Assembly: GCA_015491865.1 (NCBI GenBank) | Contig: WFVD01000020.1 | Span: forward strand, 1 to 64,000 | Length of the DNA stretch: 64,000 nt | Direction: 5' to 3' | Source of the DNA: Gammaproteobacteria bacterium | GTDB taxonomy: Bacteria > Pseudomonadota > Gammaproteobacteria > SZUA-140 | Part shown: piece after piece, positions 28,398-37,700 of the stretch | Position numbering within the stretch: the first letter of the stretch is position 1 | Layout of the letters: every line of letters begins with the position of its first letter | Made by a program: the position numbers and the translations under genes | The notes under the pieces: model-generated | The model's database searches: none | What the model was told of the DNA's origin: nothing | The model's input: the letters and a program-made list of their open reading frames with translations, nothing else

Positions 28398-29053
28398 CTG
28401 GCCTGCTCCTCTTTTGAAACCGCCCCTGCTGCTCCTTTAAAAAAGCGAGGCTGAGGGGGTGCTGAAATTGGCGGGGAAGTGGGTATTGAGGGAGATTCAT
28501 ACCCTTCACGCAGGGCTTCAATGTTGGCTTTTACAACCTCTTCTCCTTTTCTGGATAAATGGTTCGTAACCGCTTTTTCAAGCGCCGCTAGACTCACCCA
28601 CTGCGTCGCAGCAGCCAGCGCCCCTAGCAATACGGTATTGGGCAGGGGGCGGCCGAGATGGCGTTCGCCGATTTCGCTAGCGGGCAGGCAGAGCCAGCGA
28701 AAACCGTCGCCTTCACTCGCTGCTGGCTGTTCACCGTTCAATACAATCAAACCACCCCTTTTCAAACCGCGCAGTAGTGGTTCAGAACGTAACAGACCTG
28801 CATCCTGAATCACTACCGCATCTGGGGTATAGAGCTGGTTGTGAGCACGAATCGTCGAACTGCTGATCCGCACATAGGCCTCGACAGGTGCTCCCCGCCG
28901 CTCGGAACCAAACTTCGGAAACGCCTGACTTTCAAAACCATCTTCAAATGCGGCCAGTGCCAGCAGCGCCGCTGCCGAGACTGTGCCCTGGCCACCACGT
29001 CCGTGCAGGCGGATGTCATGCAAATCCGCTTCGGTTTTAGTTTCCATGGTCAT
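28394..29053 (-). CDS. porG: 2-oxoacid (pyruvate-type):ferredoxin oxidoreductase, gamma subunit
   Basis: 219 residues. The family opening IRLHGRGGQGTVSAAALLAL and KFGSERRGAPVEAYVRIS are clear, with a longer C-terminal tail than many gamma subunits (Pro-rich, then FFKGAAGAVSKEEQAR). The frame is open to 29116; ATG 29053 (or 29047) matches the family start. It overlaps the 3' end of the APC permease gene by 17 bases, tying the permease to the oxidoreductase operon. Confidence 0.9.
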   Translation of the reverse strand: MTMETKTEADLHDIRLHGRGGQGTVSAAALLALAAFEDGFESQAFPKFGSERRGAPVEAYVRISSSTIRAHNQLYTPDAVVIQDAGLLRSEPLLRGLKRGGLIVLNGEQPAASEGDGFRWLCLPASEIGERHLGRPLPNTVLLGALAAATQWVSLAALEKAVTNHLSRKGEEVVKANIEALREGYESPSIPTSPPISAPPQPRFFKGAAGAVSKEEQAR

Positions 29054-30389
29054 GGCCCTTGCGCTCCTCAGAGTTGTTCGATTGACGTAAAAAGAAACGC
29101 TCACCCACAAAGACAATCAGCACCCCAACCAGCGCTGCATAGATCACCAGCATATCGGTAGACGCTTTCACCATTAGAAAAACCGTTAGCACCACCACAT
29201 CAAACACAATGGCCGCAATCAGAATTGTGGCATTCGCGCTGATCTCTTTTCGAAGATGGCGAAACACACCCCAGTGCACGGCGATATCCATCAACAGATA
29301 GAAGATGGCACCGAGTGATGCAATACGAGTCAGATCAAAAAACAGGGTGAGGAAGATGGCAATCACAATGGTATAAACCAGCGTATGGTTCTGAATGGTG
29401 CCCGGCATACCAAAATGACGGTGGGGTACTAACTTCATGTCAGTCAACATCGCCAGCATACGTGACACCGCAAATATACTGGCGATAACGCCCGAAGCGG
29501 TGGCGACAATCGCCAGTGCGACAGTGAACCACAACCCGTAATCTCCCAGCATTGGGCGCGCTGCCTCAGCCAGTGCAAAGTCTTTTGCGGCGATGATTTC
29601 CGTCAGGCTCAGGTTCCCCGCAACCGCCAGTGCTACCAGAAAATAGATAACCACACAGATCGAGATTGAAATAATAATGGCGCGCCCAACATTGCGATGG
29701 GGGTCGACAATTTCAGAGCCGCTATTGGTAATGGTGGTAAACCCCTTGTAAGCCAGAATCGCCAGCGCCATGGCAGCGATGAATCCGCTAACGGTGGTAT
29801 CTGCCACACCCGTCGCCGGGCTGCCTTCAAATGAAATACCGCCAATCCATAAACCACCCACCGCAAACACCACAATGCCGCCAATTTTAATAAAGGCCAT
29901 CACCAGCGAAAAAAAACCGATCGCGCGATTACCAGAAACATTGAGTAAAAAAGCAAACACGAGCAATCCAACCGCTAATGCCAAAACGATCCAGCTACTC
30001 GGATCAATATCGAACAGCTGTATGCTATAAGTGCCAAATGTTTTGGCTACCAGACTCTGGTTGATCACCATTGAAAAGTACATCAGCAATGCACCCGCCG
30101 CCGTCATTACCCCACTGCCATAGGCCTTTTGTAGAAACATCGCTATGCCGCCAGCCGAAGGATAAGCGTTTGATAGTTTTACATAGGAGTATGCGCTAAA
30201 TGCAGTGACCACTGCTGCAGCAAGAAAAGCAAGCGGAAACAGTGATCCGGCAAGCTCTGCAATCTGCCCTGTCAGTGCGAGTATGCCGGCACCGATCATC
30301 ACGCCAGTGCCCATCGAAACAGCACCCACCAGTGTCAAGCTATTCTTTTTGTATTGCGTTTTTTCGTTGTGCTGAGAGTGATCTTTCAT
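29037..30389 (-). CDS. APC-family amino acid permease
   Basis: 450 residues with about 12 hydrophobic segments. The first helix has the GxG(I/V) substrate loop of APC transporters (GVMIGAGILALTGQIAELAG), and helix 6 has the AMALAILAYKGFTTITNSGS-type break. It probably imports an amino acid or amine with a cation. Overlap with porG suggests its substrate is converted to the 2-oxoacid used by the ferredoxin oxidoreductase; this is inference. The His-rich C terminus (KGHDHGN) is short. Confidence 0.85.
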   Translation of the reverse strand: MKDHSQHNEKTQYKKNSLTLVGAVSMGTGVMIGAGILALTGQIAELAGSLFPLAFLAAAVVTAFSAYSYVKLSNAYPSAGGIAMFLQKAYGSGVMTAAGALLMYFSMVINQSLVAKTFGTYSIQLFDIDPSSWIVLALAVGLLVFAFLLNVSGNRAIGFFSLVMAFIKIGGIVVFAVGGLWIGGISFEGSPATGVADTTVSGFIAAMALAILAYKGFTTITNSGSEIVDPHRNVGRAIIISISICVVIYFLVALAVAGNLSLTEIIAAKDFALAEAARPMLGDYGLWFTVALAIVATASGVIASIFAVSRMLAMLTDMKLVPHRHFGMPGTIQNHTLVYTIVIAIFLTLFFDLTRIASLGAIFYLLMDIAVHWGVFRHLRKEISANATILIAAIVFDVVVLTVFLMVKASTDMLVIYAALVGVLIVFVGERFFLRQSNNSEERKGHDHGN

Positions 30390-30400
30390 CGTTGATACTC

Positions 30401-31171
30401 TTATTTTTCAGGTACTTCTACGCGACAGCGTAAAAACCAGATTTGATAGAGCGAGATCACTATTTGCAACGCCCACGACAGCCCCAGTAGACCACCCGCA
30501 ATAATCACGGTATAGGCGTAAATGGGATCCCATTTAGTCAGAAACCAGGCAGCAATATCGGTGAAGATAGCGATAAACGGCAGCAACGTTAGCGTGTTCT
30601 GGAACCAGAGTGGTAACAATGCAAAACGAAAAACAAGGCCAATCGCAAATGCAACCAGTGCTATGCCAAACAGATGAATGTGCGACACCTTCATCAGACT
30701 GTGTAATGAAACACCGGTATCGACATTAGCAACCTGCTTGACACCTTCATAATTAGAGAGGTCCGGGATTTTCATGCCAGAAGCTGGGCTATGGCAAACC
30801 ACACACCGCTCATCCAGCATCGGTTTTATGAGGCGGTTATAATCTGCTTCAGGAGCACCTGATTTAAGCCATTGAACAATATGATTGCGATGCTCGATAT
30901 CAATATAACCCGCCATCGGGCCTCGCAGCGCCGATTCCAGCCTTGTACCACTACGGTTGCCATAATAATTTTCAGCCACATCTTCAACCGAAAGACCCGG
31001 TTTGCCATCAATACCATCATAACTGGTATAGAGATAGGCGAGCGCCATAAGATAAGCGACCCCTGCCAGCAGTAGAAACGATGTGTATAAAAGTTTTTCG
31101 TTTAACGTACAGTTATAAAAACGACGCGGCACTATGGCTGGAGATGCCTCAATCTGTCTGTTTTTTTTCAT
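30401..31171 (-). CDS. Membrane protein with one c-type haem site
   Basis: 256 residues. One membrane helix at about 28-48, then a periplasmic domain with C123-V-V-C126-H127, then four more hydrophobic segments (VSHIHLFGIALVAFAIGLVF and following). The haem region (MLDERCVVCHSPASGMKIPD then LSNYEGVKQVA) resembles that of the cis/trans isomerase at 14418. HIHLFG and further His residues could take part in haem b binding. I do not recognise a named function; a membrane electron carrier is the safest description. It lies 11 bases from the APC gene on the same strand and may lead that operon. Confidence 0.7.
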   Translation of the reverse strand: MKKNRQIEASPAIVPRRFYNCTLNEKLLYTSFLLLAGVAYLMALAYLYTSYDGIDGKPGLSVEDVAENYYGNRSGTRLESALRGPMAGYIDIEHRNHIVQWLKSGAPEADYNRLIKPMLDERCVVCHSPASGMKIPDLSNYEGVKQVANVDTGVSLHSLMKVSHIHLFGIALVAFAIGLVFRFALLPLWFQNTLTLLPFIAIFTDIAAWFLTKWDPIYAYTVIIAGGLLGLSWALQIVISLYQIWFLRCRVEVPEK

Positions 31172-31257
31172 GCCCTCTGCCTCAATATGTTCATTTCAAA
31201 TTCCTCTAAACCCTCTTTATGAAGGGCACCGATGACAACCATGCCACCGCCCTGCTA

Positions 31258-32022
31258 CTAAGGCAATTTTTCTAACTCAAATACAGAGACCCGGTAAAAC
31301 TCGGCAAAACAGTGAAACTCGTCTACCTGTCTAACCGCTTTACCCTGCTTATTTGCATGTTCATCCAGCATGGCGGCCAGATCCACCTGCCAGAAACTCT
31401 CTAAAAATGGCTCCAGCCACTGCAACAGCATGCGTGTGGGCCATAGCCGCCACAACAGATTTTTTCTGGGACAGGCCCCATACTCGGCGATCACGAAACG
31501 GCCGCCGGGGCGTAACACCCGTATCGTTTCACTGATGCTGCGTTCACGTGCATCGGGCGGTAGCTCATGCAGTAAAAAGAAGATCAGCACGGTGGTAAAA
31601 GCGTCGTCAGCATAGGCGAGATGCTCTGCATTCATACGCGCACAAAGCAGACGTTCCTTGTCCGCATCCGCCAGCTTTTTCTGGGTTGCATTCAGCTGTA
31701 TCTCCGCCACATCCATGAGATAAAGTTCATCGTCCATCGCATTAAGCAGTGACGGCGTCATGCTGCCATAAGCGCAGGTAAGCTGTAACAATCGCCCTTC
31801 TGGCCTGTTCCTCATGCAGTTGCGCAACGCTCGCTGCGATAGCGTTTTGTACTGGCCAAAAAGAATGGCGCTGATAATTGGTTGATGGTCAAAAAACCAG
31901 ACACCCCAACGCCACAGATAGGCCCACCAGTAATGACGTGCCAGGTATTCTGGGTGACTGTCGTGAAAGCGACACCAGATGCCTGAGCATGACGCTCTAT
32001 TTCGGAACCACTTTGATGACAT
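31258..32022 (-). CDS. rquA: RquA-like rhodoquinone biosynthesis enzyme (methyltransferase fold)
   Basis: 254 residues with a class I SAM methyltransferase fold. Three features point to RquA: the N-terminal HYWWAYLWRWGVWFFD at 30-45, a non-canonical SAM motif I (LLQLTCAYGSMTP, 78-90) in place of GxGxG, and VLIFFLLHELPPDARE at about 145-160. RquA uses SAM to aminate ubiquinone to rhodoquinone, the low-potential quinone for fumarate reduction without oxygen. The other possibility is an ordinary quinone methyltransferase. Neighbours are a haem membrane protein and a small cytochrome c, with ferredoxin oxidoreductase genes close by, which fits an anaerobic electron chain. Confidence 0.62.
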   Translation of the reverse strand: MSSKWFRNRASCSGIWCRFHDSHPEYLARHYWWAYLWRWGVWFFDHQPIISAILFGQYKTLSQRALRNCMRNRPEGRLLQLTCAYGSMTPSLLNAMDDELYLMDVAEIQLNATQKKLADADKERLLCARMNAEHLAYADDAFTTVLIFFLLHELPPDARERSISETIRVLRPGGRFVIAEYGACPRKNLLWRLWPTRMLLQWLEPFLESFWQVDLAAMLDEHANKQGKAVRQVDEFHCFAEFYRVSVFELEKLP

Positions 32023-32047
32023 CTTCCTTGTTTACCAGTCGTTATAA

Positions 32048-32344
32048 CTATTGGTTCGCCAACAGATATTCGACTAGTGCATCTATCTCAGCATCCGCTA
32101 ATTTTCCTTTATAAGCTGGCATCGCTCCTTTACCTTTCGAGATGATTGCACGCAAAGTAGCTGCCTCACCGCTCATACTGTTGACCGCTGGCCCCAGCTT
32201 TCTTTTATCAATGGCGTGACAGAGCGAACAGTTCTTTTTGAAAAGTGCTTCACCGTTCGACAGTTCACTGGCTGAGGCCGTTGCTACCGCAGCAGAAAGT
32301 AGTGGGATGCTCAATAACTTGATACCGTTTTTTAACATGGACAT
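32048..32344 (-). CDS. Small class I cytochrome c, exported
   Basis: 98 residues from ATG 32344. Signal peptide LLSIPLLSAAVATASASE, haem site NCSLCHAID and a distal Met in KGAMPAYKGKL: a single-haem cytochrome c of the cytochrome c5/c551 size, acting as a periplasmic electron carrier. AAGGGAG eight bases upstream supports this start, although the frame is open to 32422. It is 25 bases from the RquA-like gene on the same strand. Confidence 0.88.
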   Translation of the reverse strand: MSMLKNGIKLLSIPLLSAAVATASASELSNGEALFKKNCSLCHAIDKRKLGPAVNSMSGEAATLRAIISKGKGAMPAYKGKLADAEIDALVEYLLANQ

Positions 32345-32436
32345 GTGATGACTCCCTTCTATTGTTATACAGAAATAGTTTAAACGAACCATAGGACTGG
32401 CTATTCTTTTCTTCAGCAACATAAAATATTAGCTCA

Positions 32437-33687
32437 TCAAAACCCTCGTAACTGTACTGCATGATCAACCCGCCTGATAGCCAGCTCGTAAGCTGCGCAG
32501 CGCATATCGATCTCTCGCTCCTGTGCCAGAATTGACACTGCATCATGGGCATGTGACAGGCGGCTTTCCAGCCTGCGCAATACTGTTTCACGGTCCCATG
32601 GAAACTGCTGAAGGTTTTGTACCCACTCATAATATGAAGCTAGTACGCCGCCCACATTGGCCAGGAGATCTGGCACAACAGTGATGCCCCGTTGTTTTAA
32701 CTGATCATCTGCGCGATGAGTGATCGGCATGTTGGCCGCCTCTACCACCAGTCTTGCCTGAATCGCGTCAGCATTGTCACAGGTGATGGTCGCTTCCAGC
32801 GCCGCAGGCACCAGAATCTCACAGGGGAGCTCTAGCAGATCGGCATTGCTGATGGGGGCACTTCCAGGTAGGCCAGTCAGCGTGCCATTCTCTGCAACAT
32901 AGGCGAGCGCCTGTTCTATCGAAATGCCCGCCTCATTCATCACACCTCCGTTGACATCGGAGAGTGCGATGACTCGGTACCCCTTGTTGGCCAGGCCGAT
33001 CGCCGTATGGGAACCGACATTACCAAATCCTTGAATCACCACCCGGGACTGCTCCGGTGAGAGTGCCATCTCTGTAGCTACCTTATGCGCCAGATGGGCA
33101 ACACCGTAGCCAGTTGCCTCAAGCCGTCCTGCACTCCCCCCCAGCTCTATCGGTTTACCGGTCACCACGGCGGTTCTGAAACCGTGTGTTTTACTGTATT
33201 CATCCATCATCCAGGCCATCACCTGCGGATTGGTACCGATGTCCGGTGCTGGGATGTCATCATGCACGCCGATGATTGGTGCCATCTTCTGGCAGAAACG
33301 TCTGGAAAGTTCTTCTCGTTCAATCTCATTCAACGCGGTCGGATCAACGGCGATACCACCTTTGGCTCCACCGAACGGGATATCAACCAGAGCGGTCTTC
33401 CAGGTCATCAACTGTGCCAGCGCCCGTATCTCTCCCATGTTGACATCAGGATGAAAGCGCAGTCCACCCTTGAAGGGACCTCGAGCATGGTTGTGCTGAA
33501 CACGGTAACCCTGGAAGGTGTGCAGCTTCTCATCACCGTTATGACGCAAGGTGATGGGTACTGTGATCCGTGTTTCCCGAAACGATGAGAGCAGCAGCTG
33601 TCGATGTTCACTCTTCAGCTTGAGGCGCTCAAAGGCGCGGTCAAGAAAGTGGCGCTGGGTCTCCTGGCAGATACATTTTTTATCCAT
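32437..33687 (-). CDS. Glu/Leu/Phe/Val dehydrogenase (glutamate dehydrogenase type), copy 1
   Basis: 416 residues, the hexameric GDH length. It interconverts glutamate and 2-oxoglutarate with ammonia, using NAD(P). The substrate and catalytic region is KGGLRFHPDVNMGE…MTWKTALVDIPFGGAKGGI, and the dinucleotide motif is VVIQGFGNVGSHTAIGLANK. The ATG overlaps the stop of the DUF5676 gene by eight bases. A second, divergent GDH is at 53140. Its place at the end of a metal-resistance run, beside electron-transfer genes, is unusual; it may feed the amino acid path served by the APC permease and ferredoxin oxidoreductase (inference). Confidence 0.92.
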   Translation of the reverse strand: MDKKCICQETQRHFLDRAFERLKLKSEHRQLLLSSFRETRITVPITLRHNGDEKLHTFQGYRVQHNHARGPFKGGLRFHPDVNMGEIRALAQLMTWKTALVDIPFGGAKGGIAVDPTALNEIEREELSRRFCQKMAPIIGVHDDIPAPDIGTNPQVMAWMMDEYSKTHGFRTAVVTGKPIELGGSAGRLEATGYGVAHLAHKVATEMALSPEQSRVVIQGFGNVGSHTAIGLANKGYRVIALSDVNGGVMNEAGISIEQALAYVAENGTLTGLPGSAPISNADLLELPCEILVPAALEATITCDNADAIQARLVVEAANMPITHRADDQLKQRGITVVPDLLANVGGVLASYYEWVQNLQQFPWDRETVLRRLESRLSHAHDAVSILAQEREIDMRCAAYELAIRRVDHAVQLRGF

Positions 33688-33976
33688 TGGTGCATTCCCT
33701 GTTACGACTGCGAAGTGTCACAAAATTGTAGATCGGTACCCAGATCAGTGCAAAATACCAGCCGTAGCCGTAGGCCTCAATCAGCCCCAGAAAGAAACTT
33801 TTCCAGCTGAGCCATTCAAAACCGGGCAGCAGTTTTTGCCACGTCTCATACATTGCGTGTTCAGGTAGAAGCAGATCAAAAACAACGCAGAGCGTAAAGC
33901 TGATCGCCAGTAACAGGCTGGTCGCATGGCCTACAGCCAGCAGTGAAATACCCTCTCTATGATGGTTACATCTCAT
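33680..33976 (-). CDS. DUF5676-like small membrane protein
   Basis: 98 residues from ATG 33976 with two membrane helices (SLLLAISFTLCVVFDLLLPE and GWYFALIWVPIYNFVTL) and an amphipathic link (LLPGFEWLSWKSFFLGLIEA). The pattern matches small DUF5676 proteins that accompany YHS-domain proteins and copper ATPases. GGGAGAGAAAG before the ATG and an 11-base overlap with the YHS gene set the start; the longer open frame to 34168 is an overlap artefact. Function unknown. Confidence 0.75.
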   Translation of the reverse strand: MRCNHHREGISLLAVGHATSLLLAISFTLCVVFDLLLPEHAMYETWQKLLPGFEWLSWKSFFLGLIEAYGYGWYFALIWVPIYNFVTLRSRNRECTNG

Positions 33977-34256
33977 CTTTCTCTCCCGGTCTCTTATTGA
34001 GATAATGTTCGGGGTTCGCATCGAACTTATCGAGGCAGTTTCTGGTACAAAAACGGTAAAGTGTGCCGTGATAGATCTTTGCGTACCCCTTGTCAGACTC
34101 CACTTCCATCTCACAGACAGGGTCGATCTGTTTTGTCTCATCTCCCTTTTTATGCGCATGGCCACCATGACCGTGCATCATGTGGGCACCGCAGCCGTAG
34201 CGCATCATGAGATAAAAGAACAGCGCAAAAAGTAAAAATGAACCCAAGCCTTCCAT
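33966..34256 (-). CDS. Membrane-anchored YHS-domain protein
   Basis: 96 residues: one N-terminal membrane helix (SFLLFALFFYLMMRYGCG), a His-rich stretch (HMMHGHGGHAHKK), then a YHS domain with DPVCEMEV and FCTRNCLDKFDANPEHYLNK. YHS domains bind copper or related metal through the Cys pairs. It is coupled by overlap to the DUF5676 gene. It probably buffers or hands over metal near the copper ATPase encoded 700 bases upstream. Confidence 0.82.
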   Translation of the reverse strand: MEGLGSFLLFALFFYLMMRYGCGAHMMHGHGGHAHKKGDETKQIDPVCEMEVESDKGYAKIYHGTLYRFCTRNCLDKFDANPEHYLNKRPGEKDEM

Positions 34257-34283
34257 CTATCACCCCCTGTTTAGATCTTAACC

Positions 34284-34961
34284 TCAGTGACGCTCATCCA
34301 CCTTTCCAACCTCAACTGTGAGAAACGCCTTCCACTGTTTAACGGGAGGAAAAAAGGGAGGTGTTTTCTCTGCATAGTCGCGGTACAGTTCACCAAATTC
34401 AGCTTCGGCGCGCTGCTCTTCTACTCGCGCCAGATGCACATAGGCGTAGAGCATGATGGGCGCCATAATCACCGTAAGCAGTGTGGGCCACTGCACCAGA
34501 AAACCGATGATGACCAGAAACAGACCGGTGTACTGTGGATGACGAGCGTAGGCGTAGATACCGTCGGTAACCAGACCACCTCGTGCGGCGTGGATCTGGG
34601 TCCACCCTTTTGAAAGCAGCAGATAGCCCATCACCATCAACAGCAGGCTCAACCCCATCACAACCGCCCACGCCAGATCAGAGCCACCGAACACCACCAC
34701 CCAGAGATGGCCATACTTGTGGCTAAAGGGTTGCAGCGCGGGATAGGCGTCCCCCAGCCAGCCAGAGAGTAGATAGATCGTTAATGGAAAGCCGTACATC
34801 TCGGCAAAGAGCGCCACCAGAAAGGCACCCACCACGCCCATACTGCGCCACTCCTGACTCCCCCGCGGCTTGAGAAAGCTCAGGATAAAAAAGAGGAAAA
34901 TACCGACATTAAAGGCCGCTACGATCCACATCCCGTAGGCATACCCGGCATCACCGTGCAT
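34284..34961 (-). CDS. Isoprenylcysteine carboxyl methyltransferase (ICMT)-like membrane protein
   Basis: 225 residues, six or so membrane segments. The C-terminal signature of the ICMT/phospholipid methyltransferase group is clear: GGLVTDGIYAYARHPQYTGL, then EEQRAEAEFGELYRDY. Members use SAM to methylate a lipid-like or thiol substrate at the membrane. Such genes often accompany copper ATPases in bacteria, but the substrate here is not known. It starts 36 bases after copA. Confidence 0.8.
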   Translation of the reverse strand: MHGDAGYAYGMWIVAAFNVGIFLFFILSFLKPRGSQEWRSMGVVGAFLVALFAEMYGFPLTIYLLSGWLGDAYPALQPFSHKYGHLWVVVFGGSDLAWAVVMGLSLLLMVMGYLLLSKGWTQIHAARGGLVTDGIYAYARHPQYTGLFLVIIGFLVQWPTLLTVIMAPIMLYAYVHLARVEEQRAEAEFGELYRDYAEKTPPFFPPVKQWKAFLTVEVGKVDERH

Positions 34962-34997
34962 CGGTTGGCTCCATGATTAAAATCCCACTGCAGTACA

Positions 34998-37664
34998 TTA
35001 CAGCTTTGCGCCTTTTAGCCTGAGTGCGTTTGCAATGACCGATACGGAACTAAAGCTCATTGCCGCAGCGGCAATCATCGGTGATAACAACAGGCCAAAT
35101 ACGGGATAGAGTACACCCGCTGCAATCGGTACGCCGGCGGCGTTATAGATAAAGGCAAAAAAGAGGTTCTGGCGGATGTTGCGCATGGTGGCGCGACTGA
35201 GCCGCCGCGCTCGTACGATGCCGCGCAGGTCCCCCTTGACCAGGGTGACGCCAGCGCTCTCCATCGCCACATCGGTGCCGGTACCCATCGCCACACCAAC
35301 ATGTGCCTGTGCCAATGCGGGAGCATCGTTAATACCATCGCCAGCCATGGCGACGATATGCCCTTCTGCCTGAAGCTGCTTCACCACTTCCGCTTTCTGC
35401 TCCGGCAGCACCTCCGCCTGCACCTGGTCGATATCCAGTTTAGTGGCGACCGCTTCGGCCGTTTTGCGGCTGTCACCTGTCAGCATCACTACCCGAATCC
35501 CTTCTCCATGCAGGTCCCGAATCGCTTCAGGCGTACTTGCTTTAATCGGGTCAGCCACGCCGATGAGGCCTGCGGCTATGCCATCGATCGCCAGTAGCAT
35601 CACGGTCTGCCCTTCAGCACGCTGGCTGTCGGCCTGTTGAGGCAGATCACCCGCTTCGATGCTAAGGCTTTCAAGCAGCTTTAGATTGCCCAGTGCCACC
35701 TTATGGCCATCGACAATACCGGTCACCCCTTTACCGGTTACTGACTGGAAGTTCTCTGCCTGAGTCAGTGTAAGCGCTTTTTCCTCGGCACCCTGCACAA
35801 TCGCTTCGGCCAGGGGGTGCTCACTGGCGCGTTCCAGACTAGCGGCCAGCCTCAGGTTATCATCTTGCTGAAAACCTTCACACGCAACCACCGAGACAAG
35901 TTTTGGTTTGCCTTCGGTTAATGTGCCGGTTTTATCCACCACCAGGGTGTCGACTTTCTGCATAATCTCCAGCGCTTCGGCGTTTTTGATCAGCACCCCC
36001 ATCATGGCCCCTTTGCCAGTGCCGACCATGATCGACATCGGTGTTGCCAAACCCAGCGCACAGGGGCAGGCGATAATCAGAACGGCTACCGCATTGATCA
36101 CGGCATAGGCGATAGCGGGCTCTGGCCCCCAGACACTCCAGACAATAAAAGTGATCACCGCAACAACGACAACAGCCGGGACAAAATAGCTGGCGACAAT
36201 ATCAACCAGTTTCTGAATCGGTGCGCGAGAACGTTGCGCATCCGAGACCATCTTGACGATCTGTGCCAGTAGCGTATCAGCACCCACCCGGTCGGCTCGC
36301 ATCAACAGACCACCGGTACCGTTAACGGTCGCGCCAATCAGCTTTTCACCACTTCTCTTCGCCACCGGGATCGGCTCGCCGGTAACCATCGACTCATCGA
36401 CATTACTTTCACCATCGATCACTTCACCATCGACAGGTATCTTCTCGCCGGGACGAACACGCAGCTGGTCACCCGGTTTCACATGCTCTAACGGGATATC
36501 CTCTTCTGTACCGTCTTCGCGGACAATACGTGCCGTCTTTGGCGCGAGTCCTAGCAGTAATTTAATCGCAGCATTGGTCTGGCTGCGGGCGCGTAGCTCC
36601 ATCACCTGCCCCAATAACACGAGCGCAGTGATCACGGCGGCGGCCTCAAAATAGACCGGCACCACACCCGCCTCATTAAAGACGGCGGGTGGAAATATCC
36701 CCGGCACCAGCACCGCGATCAGGCTATAGATCCAGGCGATGCCAACCCCGATCGCAATCAACGTAAACATATTTAGGTTACGGGTCACAATCGATCGCCA
36801 GCCCCGCTGAAAGAAGATCCAGCCGCCCCACCAGACAACGGGAGCGGAGAGCACAAGTTCAGCCCACTGGCGAGTGGTGGGTTCGATCAGACCGTTAATC
36901 GCCTCAGGCCAGAACTCCGCCGCCATGGCGCTGAAAAAGACCGGAATCGCCAGCAGCGCACTGACCCAGAAACGGCGCGTCATATCATCCAGCTCGCTGT
37001 TATCTTCTGCTGCCGCTACGGTGCGTGGCTCTAGCGCCATACCGCATTTGGGGCAGTTACCTGGGTGATCCTGAACAATCTCTGGATGCATCGGGCAGGT
37101 GTATTCGGTTGTTGTGGCGGCAAGCGGAATATCTTTTCGTTCCAGCGCCATGCCGCACTTCGGACAACTGCCCGGCCCCTGCTGTTCGATCTCAGGGTGC
37201 ATCGGGCAGGTGTAGATCGCGCTTTCATCACCCCCCTGACTCGATCTGGCAGCTTTATGGTGACCGTGGTGGCTGCCACCACAACAGCCCTTTTTTTCTG
37301 TTGTGGATTCTGGCGCTGCCGGCTTTTGACTGCTGCAGCAACACCCTTCTCCCTCTTGCTTACCCGCTTTCAGATATTGATCTGGTGACTGCTGAAACTT
37401 ACTCAGACAGCCGTCACTACAGAAGTAGTAGGTTTTACCATTGTGCTCGGAATGGTATTCCGAGGCTTCAGTAACGACCATGCTGCAGACGGGGTCCTTA
37501 ATAGAATCACTATCGCTCGGCTCAGTTTTTACATACTGCGAGGGGGATGCCTCGAATTTATTCTGGCAGCGCTCACTACAAAAGTAATAGGTCTGGCCAT
37601 TATGATCTGTATGACGGTGACCTTGTTCTTCTACTTCCATACCACAGACTGGATCGGTGCTCAT
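34998..37664 (-). CDS. copA: Cu(I) P1B-type ATPase with two YHS and two heavy-metal-binding domains
   Basis: 888 residues. It exports copper across the inner membrane using ATP. In place of the usual HMA domains, the N terminus has two YHS domains (about 1-45 and 57-98), a Cys/His-rich linker ([18 protein letters not shown]) and two HMBD segments (YTCPMHPE…CPKCGMAL at about 150-215). The core is intact: [30 protein letters not shown], the HP of EHPLAEAIV, and [15 protein letters not shown] and MSFSSVS in the last helices indicate the Cu(I) (P1B-1) group. It follows the Met-rich gene after a gap containing a long hairpin. Confidence 0.94.
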   Translation of the reverse strand: MSTDPVCGMEVEEQGHRHTDHNGQTYYFCSERCQNKFEASPSQYVKTEPSDSDSIKDPVCSMVVTEASEYHSEHNGKTYYFCSDGCLSKFQQSPDQYLKAGKQEGEGCCCSSQKPAAPESTTEKKGCCGGSHHGHHKAARSSQGGDESAIYTCPMHPEIEQQGPGSCPKCGMALERKDIPLAATTTEYTCPMHPEIVQDHPGNCPKCGMALEPRTVAAAEDNSELDDMTRRFWVSALLAIPVFFSAMAAEFWPEAINGLIEPTTRQWAELVLSAPVVWWGGWIFFQRGWRSIVTRNLNMFTLIAIGVGIAWIYSLIAVLVPGIFPPAVFNEAGVVPVYFEAAAVITALVLLGQVMELRARSQTNAAIKLLLGLAPKTARIVREDGTEEDIPLEHVKPGDQLRVRPGEKIPVDGEVIDGESNVDESMVTGEPIPVAKRSGEKLIGATVNGTGGLLMRADRVGADTLLAQIVKMVSDAQRSRAPIQKLVDIVASYFVPAVVVVAVITFIVWSVWGPEPAIAYAVINAVAVLIIACPCALGLATPMSIMVGTGKGAMMGVLIKNAEALEIMQKVDTLVVDKTGTLTEGKPKLVSVVACEGFQQDDNLRLAASLERASEHPLAEAIVQGAEEKALTLTQAENFQSVTGKGVTGIVDGHKVALGNLKLLESLSIEAGDLPQQADSQRAEGQTVMLLAIDGIAAGLIGVADPIKASTPEAIRDLHGEGIRVVMLTGDSRKTAEAVATKLDIDQVQAEVLPEQKAEVVKQLQAEGHIVAMAGDGINDAPALAQAHVGVAMGTGTDVAMESAGVTLVKGDLRGIVRARRLSRATMRNIRQNLFFAFIYNAAGVPIAAGVLYPVFGLLLSPMIAAAAMSFSSVSVIANALRLKGAKL

Positions 37665-37700
37665 AAACTGCCTCCCAATATTTTCTTCTCATTCTTTAAT

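Noticed and set aside
33977-34168. Long N-terminal extension of the DUF5676-like gene
   Set aside because: It is entirely within the YHS gene in another frame; the good ribosome binding site is at ATG 33976.
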